Shown here: positions 10,228 to 19,948 of the stretch, piece after piece | How the letters are laid out: each line of letters begins with the position of its first letter | Numbering within the stretch: the first letter of the stretch is position 1 | NCBI GenBank assembly: GCA_963809925.1 | Contig: CAWELH010000004.1 | Coordinates: forward strand, 186,001 to 250,000 | Length of the DNA: 64,000 nucleotides | Reading direction: 5' to 3' | Origin: DASQZK01 sp963809925 | GTDB taxonomy: Bacteria; Bacteroidota; Bacteroidia; Bacteroidales; GCA-2748055 | Notes under the pieces: model-generated | What the model saw: the letters and a program-made list of their open reading frames with translations, nothing else | Told to the model about the DNA's origin: nothing | The model's database searches: none | Translations under genes and position numbers: made by a program

Positions 10228-10957
10228 GGTAGTAGTTTTAATGAGAGATATACAAGGTTAAGAATTTTTATGCACAAAAGGAAGTATAATATGGAAAAGT
10301 CTGGGGAATATCTCCGCTTGGCTATTGTTAAATTTTACGCTGAATGAATTTCATTCATTGTCCACTTGCAGGGGAGTGAATGGCCGGCGATTTTAGTTTT
10401 ATTCCAACCGGGTTTCGGGGACAAAAAAGGGCCGGACTGAATACTGAAAATCAACCTTTTTGTTCAGTGACAAAGGTATGTGACGCTGATATTTCGTTGT
10501 ACTATACATTAAGGATAGTAGCCGGGGGTAAAGGGGGTAACCGGTTTTTCAGGAGTAAAATTCAGAGGCACCTGCTGAAGAACATCTTCGGTGGATGCTG
10601 ATATTTGTTTATTCGGAGCATTAAGGGTGGTGGGTGGGGGGTGGGATCCCCTGAATTTATGTATATAAGAACTATTTATTCCAAAAACCGGACCATCTTT
10701 TTTGCGGAGATATTGAATTCGGATTTATTTGCAGAGGACTTTCCAACGTATCACCAGATCAATCTATCACTTTTTAAATTCATGACTTTGCATGAGAACA
10801 ATGATTATCGAACAGGGAAGGTCAGATGAAGGTGAAGGGCGAATGGAGTTCATGATCGGATATTGGATATTCAATTTGAGGCATGAGGAAGAGAATAATG
10901 AATATCGAGCAGGAATCCGGAATGTTGAAGGTGGGAAGGCGATTGGATTTCAAACCC
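10228..10957. other. 730-base intergenic region with repeat-like DNA and a G-quadruplex motif
   Basis: No convincing gene is seen on either strand. The region holds a G-rich run at 10625-10645 (see separate entry), and two diverged direct copies of a roughly 50-base unit at about 10795-10848 and 10882-10945, both resembling aayaatgaatatcgarcaggaa followed by gaaggtg and gaagg. It follows the 3' end of the epimerase gene on the minus strand and contains the upstream region of the second GH9 gene. I saw no clear Bacteroidota -33/-7 promoter for the GH9 gene. Confidence 0.5.
10594..10650 (+). repeat. Dispersed repeat copy A with G-quadruplex-forming run
   Basis: The segment contains gatgctgatatttg, then attaaggg, then four G-runs (10625-10627, 10632-10634, 10636-10641, 10643-10645) separated by 1-4 bases, a canonical G-quadruplex pattern, ending in ggatccc. 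A related, longer version in the opposite orientation lies at 24249-24316, sharing gaygctgatwtttg, gattaaggg and ggggggtggg followed by tccc. This suggests an old dispersed repeat; the match was found by eye. Confidence 0.45.
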
Positions 10958-12166
10958 TTATTCATCGCGTCCAAGGCGTTCCATGATCTCCAGGCACATC
11001 CTTACTGTATGGTAGGGGCATTTCCAAAATCCGGCCTTCTCATACGAAGTGATGGCTTCACCGCTCCACTTTACACGATAATACCACTCCCCGTTCATCC
11101 TGTCGATGAAGTTATTTTCGATATAATCAGAAAGTCCGGCAGCATAGTTGAGAAAGCGTTCATCACCGGAATTTTGGTATGCATTCAGAAAGCCTACAAT
11201 GCCTTCCGCCTGCGCCCACCATTCCAGCTCATCCTTGTTCTGCCGGGCAGTAGTATGGCTTTCATGGATGAGTCCGCCTTCGGGATGTATAGCGGGGAGG
11301 ACAGCGTTACAGATCCGGAGGGCTTCCGCCCTGAAGGTATCCGCGGCCTTCGGGTCACCAGTGCTCTTCGCGGCTTCCTGGAGAAGCCATGAAGCCTCTA
11401 TATCATGACCGAAAGAAATGTCTCCCGACTTTACTTCCCAATCCTCACTGAAAAATAATCTCAGATGATGGCTTTCCGTATCAATGATCCGTGTTTTAAA
11501 AATGTCAAGTAGATTCAGGACAGATTTTCTTAAACGGTCAGTCTTTTCAAGCCTGTATAGCCTTGAATATGCCTCAATCACATGGAGGTGGGTATTCATG
11601 GTTTTTTTCTCATTCATGTCAATATCACTAAGGCGGAGATCCGGTATTTCTTTCCAGTCGCGGGAGAAAGCTTCAACATAGCCGTTTTTTTTCTGATCAA
11701 ATGCCATGCCTTCAATGAGTTCGTAAAGATCGGCAGCTTCCTTGAAGGCTACGGCTGAACCTGAGGCAGCGGAATATTCGGCCATAGCATACATGACAAA
11801 AGCCTGCGCATAAATCTGCTTTTTCCCGTTGTGGAGACTGCCGTCAGGATTCAATGACCATACATACCCCTGGTATTCGCTATCCCTGAAGTAATCGTGA
11901 ATATAGGTAAAAGCTCTTTCTGCAATCCGGAGATATGCATCATTTCGAAATCGACGGTACACCGCAGAAAACGCCCATAAAATTCTGGCGTTGAGAATTA
12001 TACCTTTCGGTTTGTCCGGCATGGCCCGGTTGAAGTGGTCTCGTTCTCCCAGGAATCCACCTCTTCGCTCATCAATCATATTCTCTGTCCACCAGGGAAG
12101 AATAACTTCATGAAGCTGGTGGGTAGCAAAATTCAGAATTTTTGTTGTTTTGTCGTTATGAGCCAT
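10958..12166 (-). CDS. Cellobiose/mannobiose 2-epimerase (AGE superfamily)
   Basis: A cytoplasmic (alpha/alpha)6-barrel epimerase of about 402 residues that converts a reducing-end glucose to mannose or the reverse in beta-1,4 disaccharides. Family motifs are all present: MNTHLHVIEAYSRLYR, FGHDIEASWLLQEAA, EWWAQAEGIVGFLNAYQ and WKCPYHTVRMCLEI, with the His residues expected at the active site. The ATG at 12166 (MAHNDKTTK) is chosen over the in-frame ATG at 12265 because the latter lies inside the GH26 gene and adds a sequence unlike the family. It starts 22 bases after the GH26 stop, so the two are probably cotranscribed. GH26 plus a 2-epimerase is the known mannan route in which mannobiose becomes mannosyl-glucose; no GH130 phosphorylase is in the window. 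Confidence 0.9.
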   Translation of the reverse strand: MAHNDKTTKILNFATHQLHEVILPWWTENMIDERRGGFLGERDHFNRAMPDKPKGIILNARILWAFSAVYRRFRNDAYLRIAERAFTYIHDYFRDSEYQGYVWSLNPDGSLHNGKKQIYAQAFVMYAMAEYSAASGSAVAFKEAADLYELIEGMAFDQKKNGYVEAFSRDWKEIPDLRLSDIDMNEKKTMNTHLHVIEAYSRLYRLEKTDRLRKSVLNLLDIFKTRIIDTESHHLRLFFSEDWEVKSGDISFGHDIEASWLLQEAAKSTGDPKAADTFRAEALRICNAVLPAIHPEGGLIHESHTTARQNKDELEWWAQAEGIVGFLNAYQNSGDERFLNYAAGLSDYIENNFIDRMNGEWYYRVKWSGEAITSYEKAGFWKCPYHTVRMCLEIMERLGRDE

Positions 12167-12188
12167 AGTTTGGAAAGAATCTTGAAGA

Positions 12189-13349
12189 CTATTTATGACT
12201 GTCAGAATCTGAAATGTACATATCCGGAAGGTCGGGGAGAAACCAGGTGAATTCATCCTTTTCAAACCTTATGAAATCCGGGGAGGAAGGATGACCGGGG
12301 AAAGGGGCATAATGGTGTCTGGTACTGGCATTTCGCCATACCAGAAGATAGGTAATCTTTCGGGCCAGACTGTCAGATTTAATGGGGTTTAGCACGTTTT
12401 CTGTCCACCATGTGGGATCGGGTATATTCTGGAGACCTGCTTCAGTAAGTGCAACGGGCTTGTGCATCCGTTCACCAATGGAAGCGAGGATTCTCAGGGA
12501 GTTGATCCCTTCAGGTACGGTGTTTTTATTTATAAAGGAGTGGTAATCATCATACCCCAAAAGGTCCACAAAGTCCTCTCCGGGAAATCGTTCCAAATAT
12601 TCTTTTTCATCACTAAATCTGTCGGTAGAATAGCAGTAAAGAAGGTTGTGAAGACCCTTCTCATCCCTAAGATAATGCACGGTGAAACGGAACAACCTTA
12701 CGAATTCTTCTGTTGAACAATTCCCCTTTCCCCACCAGAACCAGCTTCCATTTAGTTCATGCCAGGGTCTGAATATGATTGGTACCATAGTGCCGTCGGC
12801 TGTTTTTAAACCTGAAATGAAAGTTGCCAGCTGGTCGAGTACTGATTTGAAGAACTCGTGCTTCTCGCCACCGGGAAGGATGGCATACACAGCGCTTGTC
12901 GTATCCCATGCGTCATCGCCGGTGACAGGATTGTCAAGATGGCAACTCAGCGTGTTGATGCCTCCTTTCTCGAAAACACGGATAATCCAGTCACTTATTT
13001 TCGCAAAACTGACCGAGTCAATGTTCCGATCCTGTCCGATTTCACCGGCGTCCCAACCGAAAACGGCCGGGAATTTACCGGTCACATCGTGCACATCAGA
13101 CCTGAAATCTTCAGCCCACCAGCCAATTCCGTAAGCCAGATCATCCTGGTGCCCGAACATAACAGCCTTGTCGCGGTATTTCAATAAATTCAAAAATAAG
13201 GCGTTGGTTTCAGGTGTAGCATTCGGATCAACGATCGTTGCTTTTTGTAAGTTATTATTTTCTAAACCTGATCTGGCATTTTTCATGCGGCAGGAAGTCA
13301 GGAGAGAGGCTGATAGAATCAGCCAGATGGTTATTGTCCTGTGATTCAT
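12189..13349 (-). CDS. GH26 beta-mannanase lipoprotein
   Basis: 386 residues with a lipoprotein signal (LLTSC, Cys20) and a GH26 (beta/alpha)8 domain. The catalytic acid is the Glu in FRPWHELNGSWFWWG and the nucleophile the Glu in ALTEAGLQ; the early motif MFGHQDDLAYG is also typical of bacterial GH26. It should cut beta-1,4-mannan or glucomannan into mannobiose or short oligosaccharides. It is the first gene of a pair with the 2-epimerase, and lies in the same orientation as the two GH9 genes. The lipid anchor places it at a membrane; which membrane and which face cannot be read from sequence alone. Confidence 0.93.
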   Translation of the reverse strand: MNHRTITIWLILSASLLTSCRMKNARSGLENNNLQKATIVDPNATPETNALFLNLLKYRDKAVMFGHQDDLAYGIGWWAEDFRSDVHDVTGKFPAVFGWDAGEIGQDRNIDSVSFAKISDWIIRVFEKGGINTLSCHLDNPVTGDDAWDTTSAVYAILPGGEKHEFFKSVLDQLATFISGLKTADGTMVPIIFRPWHELNGSWFWWGKGNCSTEEFVRLFRFTVHYLRDEKGLHNLLYCYSTDRFSDEKEYLERFPGEDFVDLLGYDDYHSFINKNTVPEGINSLRILASIGERMHKPVALTEAGLQNIPDPTWWTENVLNPIKSDSLARKITYLLVWRNASTRHHYAPFPGHPSSPDFIRFEKDEFTWFLPDLPDMYISDSDSHK

Positions 13350-13609
13350 TGTCGTTCGTTTGGCAGTTCAAAGCAAGGTAAGTAAAATATTTCAATGTCC
13401 TGGTCACCGGTTGTGATCATCCGGGAATGCAAATGCAGGTAAGCAGGTTAAGGAAAATGAAGCGCGCCAACTACCCTCCGCTTATAGGAAAAGGGTATAC
13501 AAAAGTGATCTTGTTGATCAGATTTTTCAGGATCTATATGTGTTATATGGCATGAAACTATGGCAGGTCTGAATTATTAATATTATTTTTAGTCTGAAAT
13601 TACTTTGAC

Positions 13610-14302
13610 ATGATTCGTTTTCTCAGCCCGGTTTTTGTATTGGTATTCCTAATGTTTCTGACACCTGTTCCTGCTCAGGAAAATCTAACCTGTATAGAAA
13701 ACCTGAATATTCCAGATCCTCTTCTTATCAACGGAAGGATTTATTCATATTTTCCACCGGAATCCATCGGGGGGAACCAGTTTTTTCTTCACGAGGCTTT
13801 TTCTGTGGGTACACTCGTGATCAGAAATCAGGAATATCCGGGTCAGCAATTGAATTATGATGTGTATAATCAGCAGTTGTTGCTACGTTACATGACGCCC
13901 ACAGGTGCACTACAGATTATCGAAGTATCTGGGGGATGGCTTACATCTTTTTCGTTGGAAGGCAGAGAATTCCGGTATAGGAACTCTTCAGAATCGAATC
14001 CTGGAATTTACCAGGTGATCGGTGACAGCGGCACGCAGATATTCATTCACTGGGAGAAAAGTCTTGAATTTAGAAACATTGCGGGTAAGGCGGTGTATTC
14101 CTTTCTTGGCCCAACGAATCGAATGTTCCTTGTCAAGGGAAGTCTTTTCATGCCCTTCAGGAATAAACGGTCGTTCCTCAGGCTCCTGGATCCAGCATTA
14201 CAACTCACGGTTCGAAAATATCTGAATTCTGAACATGTTAACTTTCGACATGCCAACGATCTGGAATTGAAGGCATTCATCTTATTTTATAACACTTTAT
14301 AA
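13610..14302 (+). CDS. Secreted 230-aa protein of unknown function ahead of a TonB receptor
   Basis: I do not recognise a named family. The protein has a clear signal peptide (MIRFLSPVFVLVFLMFLTPVPAQ) and a beta-rich body; motifs include DPLLINGRIYSYFPPES and GYxGNQFFLHE-like aromatic stretches. Its stop is only 8 bases before the TTG start of the TonB receptor, so the genes are translationally close and almost certainly one operon. Proteins of similar size and pattern often precede STN-type receptors in Bacteroidota, where they are annotated as hypothetical. A periplasmic or outer-membrane accessory role is inference. Confidence 0.75.
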   Translation: MIRFLSPVFVLVFLMFLTPVPAQENLTCIENLNIPDPLLINGRIYSYFPPESIGGNQFFLHEAFSVGTLVIRNQEYPGQQLNYDVYNQQLLLRYMTPTGALQIIEVSGGWLTSFSLEGREFRYRNSSESNPGIYQVIGDSGTQIFIHWEKSLEFRNIAGKAVYSFLGPTNRMFLVKGSLFMPFRNKRSFLRLLDPALQLTVRKYLNSEHVNFRHANDLELKAFILFYNTL

Positions 14303-14310
14303 CGTCCATT

Positions 14311-17088
14311 TTGCCATTTAAACTCATATACCTTACCCTATATACTGTCCTACAGCTTGGAGGCGGAGGCCCGGGACAAAAGATATCCTGTCACTTCGAA
14401 CAAGTGCCATTCAATGAATTTTCACTTGAAATTTTTGAGACTTCGGGCGTGAGTATTTATTACCGTGCGAATTGGGTTGATAGCATTAAAGTAACACTGC
14501 ATGCCGACAGTATAACGGTGTTGGAAGCCGTAACCGATGCTGTCAGGGGACAGGGATTACAGCTGTCAGAATGGAATGGTAATCTCGTTTTGCTGCCCCG
14601 GGTAACGTTGATTGCTGAACTTCCTGTCTTTGACTATCAGGAGGTGGCTATGGATGAAATTGCGTCAGGGCAAAAACAGGATTCTATCACTGAGAGTGAG
14701 CAGCGCTACCTCCGGGGTCGAAGGGCCAATGTGCTGGAAACATACAGGATCGGTACCAGAAGTGCCGGGGCAGGGAAACCCAGAGTAAAGATCCTTGGCC
14801 GTGTGATGGATGAAGATAGTGGTGAGCCTGTTATTGGCGCCACGGTCTATATCGAGGAAACGAAGACGGGAGTGACCACCGACAGGAACGGTTTTTTTTC
14901 AATGGTAATCCGGCCGGGACAATACGATGTACGAATTGAAAGCATCGGATATGCGAAAAAGAAGAGCCAGTTTGATATTCTGTCGGAAGGCAGCTTTAAG
15001 ATTGAGCTGGCGAAAAGTATCATTCCCCTCGAGGAGGTGGTGATCATGGGTGACCGGCAGAAGAGCAATATTGCACGTGACCCCGGTCTTGAGAACATAC
15101 CAATTGCATCAATTAAGGATATTCCAATGATGATGGGTGAGAGGGATGTGATAAAAGTTTCGGAGTTGCTTCCCGGGATTGTTAGTGTTGGCGAAGGTTC
15201 AGCAGGGATCAATGTGAGAGGTGGAAATTATGATCAGAATGCATTTTACATCAATAAAATTCCGGTTTACAATACCTCACACCTGTTTGGTTTCTTTCCT
15301 GCATTCAACTCAGATATTATAAGAGATTTCAATGTATACAAAGGCTTTGTCCCTGCCCGGTACGGAGGAAGACTCTCTTCGGTATTCAATATGATCACCC
15401 GTCAGGGTAACCGCAGGAATTTTGCAGCAAGGGGAGGCATCAATCCGGTTTCAGCCAATCTTACATTGGAGGGGCCGGTGATAAAGGATGCACTTTCGTT
15501 TATCGTTAGCGGACGGTCATCGTGGTCAGACTGGATTCTTTCAAGGATCAATGATTATAATATCAATCATAGTGCGGCCAACTTCAATGATTTGAGTGCT
15601 TCACTAAACTATGATTATAAGAAGAATCAGATTTCACTTTTTGCTTATCACAGTTATGACAGATTCCGTCTGTCGGATCTAAATCTGTATAAATATGCAA
15701 ATACCGGATTTTCGCTGAATATCAGACGGAATTTTTCTCCCGGACTTCATATGGATGCGGCGCTGGTCTCGTCCAAATACACATTCTCAACCGTCGATGA
15801 ACAGCAGGCATCAACGGCTTACGAACATGAATACGACATTCAGCATTATGAATTCCGTGACGATTTTAAGCACGTACTCAGTGATAAACATACCCTGGAG
15901 TATGGTGTTGATGCCATCCTTTACAAACTAAACCGGGGAAATGTGTTGCCGTATGGGGCTGAGTCACTGAAAAGCCCGGTTTATCTTGGGAAGGAACAGG
16001 GCTTTGAATCGGCAATATACATTTCAGATAACTACGATATTCTATCATGGATGCATCTTAACCTTGGATTGAGGTATATGGCCTATACTGCACTGGGGCC
16101 GGTTGATGTCTATCACTATACAATGGACCTGCCCAGGGACCTGCGGTACATCACCGATACGATCACTTTCGGCAGGAACGTCCCGGTCCGGTGGTACTCT
16201 GCCCCGGAAATCCGTGCGGCAATAAATATTGAAACCGGACCAGGAAGTTCCATCAAATTGGCTTTCAATCAGATGCATCAAAACTTATTTATGCTCAGTA
16301 CCACAATAACCCTTGCTCCGAATACCCAATGGCAGCTGGCCGGATACCACCTGGCTCCATCAAGCGCCAATCAGTTATCGCTGGGTTATTTCAGGGACTT
16401 TAATGGTGGAGTTTGGGAAACGTCCGTTGAAGCGTTTGGTAAACTTACCAATCATTATCCCGAGTTCAGGGACGGAGCAGACTTTCTGAACAACCGGGTC
16501 GTTGAAACCAATGTTTTGCAAGGGCATCAGAAGGCTTACGGTATCGAGGTGTATGTTGAACGGAAAAACAGAAAACTCAGCGGATGGATATCCTATACAT
16601 GGTCTCGTTCAGTTGTAAATGTCAGGAGTGATATCCAGGGAAACAGTATAAATAACGGGAAAACGTATCCTTCAAATTTCGATATCCCGCATGTTCTAAA
16701 TACAGTGATGAACTATCATTTCAGCCGGAGACTTACACTTTCTTCCGTAGTTTCATTCCAGTCGGGTCGCCCGGTAACCTATCCAGTAGCTATTTATTAT
16801 ATTGAAGGTTTGCCCTACACCGATTTTTCTCAAAGGAATGCGTACAGGATTCCATATTATTTTCGGACGGATATGTCGCTTACAATCGAAGGCAATCTGA
16901 AAAAGAAGAAACCTGTCCACAGCACTTTCCTTTTCAATGTATATAATATCACAGGTCGAAACAACCCCTATTCCGTATATTTTGTTACGGATGATAAAAT
17001 GATAAAGAGTTATAAATACTCGGTGATCGGTGTACCCATTTTCACCGTTACCTGGTTGTTTAAATTTGGGAATTATGCGAGTGATTAA
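14311..17088 (+). CDS. TonB-dependent receptor with N-terminal STN domain
   Basis: 925 residues: signal peptide, a secretin/TonB short N-terminal domain (STN, about 25-95, FSLEIFETSGVSIYY ... NLVLLPR), a carboxypeptidase-regulatory-like domain (about 157-245, GATVYIEETKTGVTTDRNG), a plug (about 265-375, INVRGGNYDQNAFYINKIPVYN) and a beta-barrel. The first in-frame codon after the previous gene that suits the signal peptide is TTG at 14311; there is no in-frame ATG before about residue 114, so a non-ATG start (TTG, or ATT at 14308) is required. STN domains usually mean signalling or siderophore/oligomer uptake, but no FecI/FecR pair is nearby. The DUF4249 gene overlaps its 3' end. The substrate is unknown. 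Confidence 0.9.
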   Translation: MPFKLIYLTLYTVLQLGGGGPGQKISCHFEQVPFNEFSLEIFETSGVSIYYRANWVDSIKVTLHADSITVLEAVTDAVRGQGLQLSEWNGNLVLLPRVTLIAELPVFDYQEVAMDEIASGQKQDSITESEQRYLRGRRANVLETYRIGTRSAGAGKPRVKILGRVMDEDSGEPVIGATVYIEETKTGVTTDRNGFFSMVIRPGQYDVRIESIGYAKKKSQFDILSEGSFKIELAKSIIPLEEVVIMGDRQKSNIARDPGLENIPIASIKDIPMMMGERDVIKVSELLPGIVSVGEGSAGINVRGGNYDQNAFYINKIPVYNTSHLFGFFPAFNSDIIRDFNVYKGFVPARYGGRLSSVFNMITRQGNRRNFAARGGINPVSANLTLEGPVIKDALSFIVSGRSSWSDWILSRINDYNINHSAANFNDLSASLNYDYKKNQISLFAYHSYDRFRLSDLNLYKYANTGFSLNIRRNFSPGLHMDAALVSSKYTFSTVDEQQASTAYEHEYDIQHYEFRDDFKHVLSDKHTLEYGVDAILYKLNRGNVLPYGAESLKSPVYLGKEQGFESAIYISDNYDILSWMHLNLGLRYMAYTALGPVDVYHYTMDLPRDLRYITDTITFGRNVPVRWYSAPEIRAAINIETGPGSSIKLAFNQMHQNLFMLSTTITLAPNTQWQLAGYHLAPSSANQLSLGYFRDFNGGVWETSVEAFGKLTNHYPEFRDGADFLNNRVVETNVLQGHQKAYGIEVYVERKNRKLSGWISYTWSRSVVNVRSDIQGNSINNGKTYPSNFDIPHVLNTVMNYHFSRRLTLSSVVSFQSGRPVTYPVAIYYIEGLPYTDFSQRNAYRIPYYFRTDMSLTIEGNLKKKKPVHSTFLFNVYNITGRNNPYSVYFVTDDKMIKSYKYSVIGVPIFTVTWLFKFGNYASD

Positions 17089-18229
17089 GCCTTTACTTAT
17101 TGTCCTGATATTTATTTTGATCGCATTCTCATGCATCGAACCATACAGTCCGGATCTTGGTGAGTCGGCTGCAGACAGGTATGTCATTTTTGGACAGCTA
17201 ACCAGCCAGGAAGGTTTTCAAACGGTTGACATTTCTCTTGCTTCTGATGTTAGTGTTCCGGAGTACAAACCATTTCTCGACTGTCAGGTCAGCATCAACG
17301 ATGACAAGGGGAATAGCTTTGATCTTCAGGAGACGGGGGGAGGGAAGTACCGGGTTTGGATGAATAGTGCAGATCTTCAGCCAGGGACCTCCTTTCAGCT
17401 TCATATCATCACACCCTCAGGCGTGCTGATCGAATCAGAATATGACAAGATGCCCGAATGTCCTGATATTGATTCAGTGTATTACACACTGGAAGCGAGT
17501 CCTCCTGAGAACCCGGCGAAAGATTTACCGGGAATCATGATGTATCTGGATCTGAATGCAGAAAATTCGGACAGCCATTATTTCAGATGGGACCTGACCG
17601 AAACCTGGGAACGGCATTCCATTTATCCGGTTGAATGGTGGTATGATCATGAGGTCCATCACACACTGCCACCCGACTATTCATTGATGACCTGCTGGAA
17701 TACTGAGCATGTAAATAAAATTTTGACACTTACTACGGAAAACTTTGCCCGGAACGAATATAAACGCTTTCCGCTTTTTTATCTGGGTAACAATACATCA
17801 CGGCTGTCTGTAAAATACAGCCTGAACATCACCCAATATGCCATGAGCCGGGCAGGTTATGATTACTGGGATCAGCTCCGAACCAGCAGTAGTGCGGCTG
17901 ACGGATTATACCAAAAACAACCTTTGCCCGTTCGGGGAAATTTGAATATCATTTCCGGACCAGAAAGGGAAATTCTCGGGACTTTTAATGCCGTCTCATT
18001 TAAACAGAAACGAATCTTCGTCGACGATGTCCCGGGACTAGAGCTTGATTACGAAAAACATTGTTCACCACCCCACATTCTTGACCGGAATGGATTCGAG
18101 TCATCGCGTGGCGCCGACTCAATATTGTATTTCCTGGTTATAAATGGGGTTCCCCTTCCTGTAGATGGATCCTGTGTAAATTGTCTCGTACTTGGAGGAA
18201 CAACTAAGAAACCTGAATTCTGGCCATAA
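17075..18229 (+). CDS. DUF4249 lipoprotein
   Basis: About 384 residues with a lipoprotein signal (IFILIAFSC). The body matches the DUF4249 pattern: an early YVIFGQLTS...VDISLASD...PEY beta domain, then a C-terminal region with QYAMSRAGYDYWDQLRTSSSAADGLYQKQP and CVNCLVLGGTTKKPEFWP. These lipoproteins are found beside TonB-dependent receptors in Bacteroidota and may act as their SusD-like surface partner; the function is not established. The ATG at 17075 is preferred to 17030, as it directly precedes the signal peptide and overlaps the receptor stop by 14 bases. The stop shares one base with the next ATG (TAATG at 18227-18231). Confidence 0.88.
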   Translation: MRVIKPLLIVLIFILIAFSCIEPYSPDLGESAADRYVIFGQLTSQEGFQTVDISLASDVSVPEYKPFLDCQVSINDDKGNSFDLQETGGGKYRVWMNSADLQPGTSFQLHIITPSGVLIESEYDKMPECPDIDSVYYTLEASPPENPAKDLPGIMMYLDLNAENSDSHYFRWDLTETWERHSIYPVEWWYDHEVHHTLPPDYSLMTCWNTEHVNKILTLTTENFARNEYKRFPLFYLGNNTSRLSVKYSLNITQYAMSRAGYDYWDQLRTSSSAADGLYQKQPLPVRGNLNIISGPEREILGTFNAVSFKQKRIFVDDVPGLELDYEKHCSPPHILDRNGFESSRGADSILYFLVINGVPLPVDGSCVNCLVLGGTTKKPEFWP

Positions 18230-19899
18230 TGAAAGCAATATCAGTCATCATATTCCTTGTAGTCGGAAATCTGTTTCCGGATGACCTTCATGCTCAGCCT
18301 GAAATGAATCATTTTTCGCCGGAAAGAGTGACATTTTTTTGTGACAGAAACCTTTACGTAACGGGTGAAACAATTTTTTTTCATGCTGGCATCAGCACAG
18401 AGACTGACGATAATACGACGTGTTACAGCAGAATTCTGTATGTGGAACTGATATCGCCGGACGGAACTGCTTTTGCGAGGGGAAAGTACAAAATTACCGG
18501 CACATCTGCCTCAGGCAGCATTCCCCTGCCGAAGGATCTTTTGAGTGGTAACTACTATCTAAAATCCTACACACACTTTGACCGTAATTTTGGTCCGGGA
18601 ATATATTGTTACACACCAGTCAGGATCGTAAATCCTTACCTTAAAAAAGTGATTGAAGGGAATTTCGGGAACGGAAAAGTTGCTGCGCTCATACCTGAAG
18701 CAGCAAATCCTGCCATTCAGGTATCCACAGATAAGCAAGAGTACGGCGTACGCGATAGTATCCATATCAGCTATCGAATGAGTGATGATGTTAATACTCC
18801 CACTTCTGTTTGCCTTTCCGTTGTGCCCAGAGTAACGTATTCTATGTCACATCCTCTTGTCGCCCCCGATATGGAGGAGGAAGGCCGGAATTTCTTTCAT
18901 GAAAGGAGGGGCGTCTCGCTTACCGGTCGGCTCCTGGACGAAATAGCAGGGAATCCGTTGTCCACGAGGAGGATCAATCTTTCCGTGCCTGCTGAAAAAG
19001 ACTTTATAGCGGTTGAGACCGATAGTTCCGGACGGTTTTACTTTCTTCTCCCCTTTTTTAGTGGGAACAGGGATATATTTCTCAGTACAGAGAAATCAGG
19101 CGATGAGAAGCCTGAAATCCTAGTGGACAATGATTTTACCCCTTTGATTCCGGATCTCCCTTCACCTTTGTTCAGACTCGACAGTGCTGAAAGCAGGGTC
19201 AGCCTCCAAATGGCCGCGAATCTGGAACTCAAAAATATATTTTTTCCTGAAGACAGCAGCTCTGGTGGCGGATCTCCAAAAGGTAGCGATTCATTCTATG
19301 GCAAGCCTTCCTATATACTCAATATCGGTGACTATGTTGAATTGCCGGTACTTGAGGATTATTTTACTGAACTTTCATTACCGGCCAGGATCAGAAAAGT
19401 GAAAGGCAGGAAACACTTTATTTTCAATTCATCACAGCCTGACATGATCTTTCATGAACCATTGGTGCTGATCGACTGGGTCGCCATCGATAATGTTGAA
19501 AAGATCATGGCAGTTTCCCCTTCCAGGATAGACCGCGTCGAATTTGTGGATGTCCCTTACATCAAGGGCAATATGATCTATGGGGGAATCATCAGCGTAA
19601 TATCCAGGAATGGTGATGTTGGTGGCATCGATCTGCCTTCTTCCGGGATTTTTCTTAATTACGGATTTGTTAATGTCATTGCGGAACAAAATGCCGGGTT
19701 GGTTGAATTAACTGGTCCTCACCTTCCGGATACCCGTAATACTCTCGTTTGGGAACCTGAGATACCTTCTCTGGCCGGAAATGAATACCATGTCTCTTTC
19801 CGTGCCGCCGATACGAAGGGTACTTATATAGTGATAATCAGGGGAATAGGAAGGGATGGAAAATTCATTTACGGCTCATGTACATTCAACATAGAATGA
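18229..19899 (+). CDS. Secreted MG2-like (macroglobulin-type) domain protein
   Basis: 556 residues with a signal peptide ending near LHAQ. The N-terminal part (RVTFFCDRNLYVTGETIFFHAG ... ILYVELISPDG ... LLSGNYYLKSYTHF) has the MG2 beta-sandwich pattern of the alpha-2-macroglobulin superfamily. A C-terminal region (IDRVEFVDVPYIKGNMIYGG then IISVISRNGD) resembles a TonB-plug-like fold without any barrel. Such proteins follow DUF4249 genes in many Bacteroidota; role unknown, perhaps an envelope accessory of the receptor. At 556 residues it is shorter than many relatives, though I see no frameshift. Start overlaps the previous stop by one base. Confidence 0.75.
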   Translation: MKAISVIIFLVVGNLFPDDLHAQPEMNHFSPERVTFFCDRNLYVTGETIFFHAGISTETDDNTTCYSRILYVELISPDGTAFARGKYKITGTSASGSIPLPKDLLSGNYYLKSYTHFDRNFGPGIYCYTPVRIVNPYLKKVIEGNFGNGKVAALIPEAANPAIQVSTDKQEYGVRDSIHISYRMSDDVNTPTSVCLSVVPRVTYSMSHPLVAPDMEEEGRNFFHERRGVSLTGRLLDEIAGNPLSTRRINLSVPAEKDFIAVETDSSGRFYFLLPFFSGNRDIFLSTEKSGDEKPEILVDNDFTPLIPDLPSPLFRLDSAESRVSLQMAANLELKNIFFPEDSSSGGGSPKGSDSFYGKPSYILNIGDYVELPVLEDYFTELSLPARIRKVKGRKHFIFNSSQPDMIFHEPLVLIDWVAIDNVEKIMAVSPSRIDRVEFVDVPYIKGNMIYGGIISVISRNGDVGGIDLPSSGIFLNYGFVNVIAEQNAGLVELTGPHLPDTRNTLVWEPEIPSLAGNEYHVSFRAADTKGTYIVIIRGIGRDGKFIYGSCTFNIE

Positions 19900-19948
19900 A
19901 TTTGCAGATTTGAACCAACACAATTCGTCTCATTGTTCTTAGTATAAA

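Noticed and set aside
10380..10986. Several short plus-strand open frames of 64-74 residues
   Set aside because: They overlap repeat-like, G-rich DNA, have no signal or domain pattern, and lack start context.
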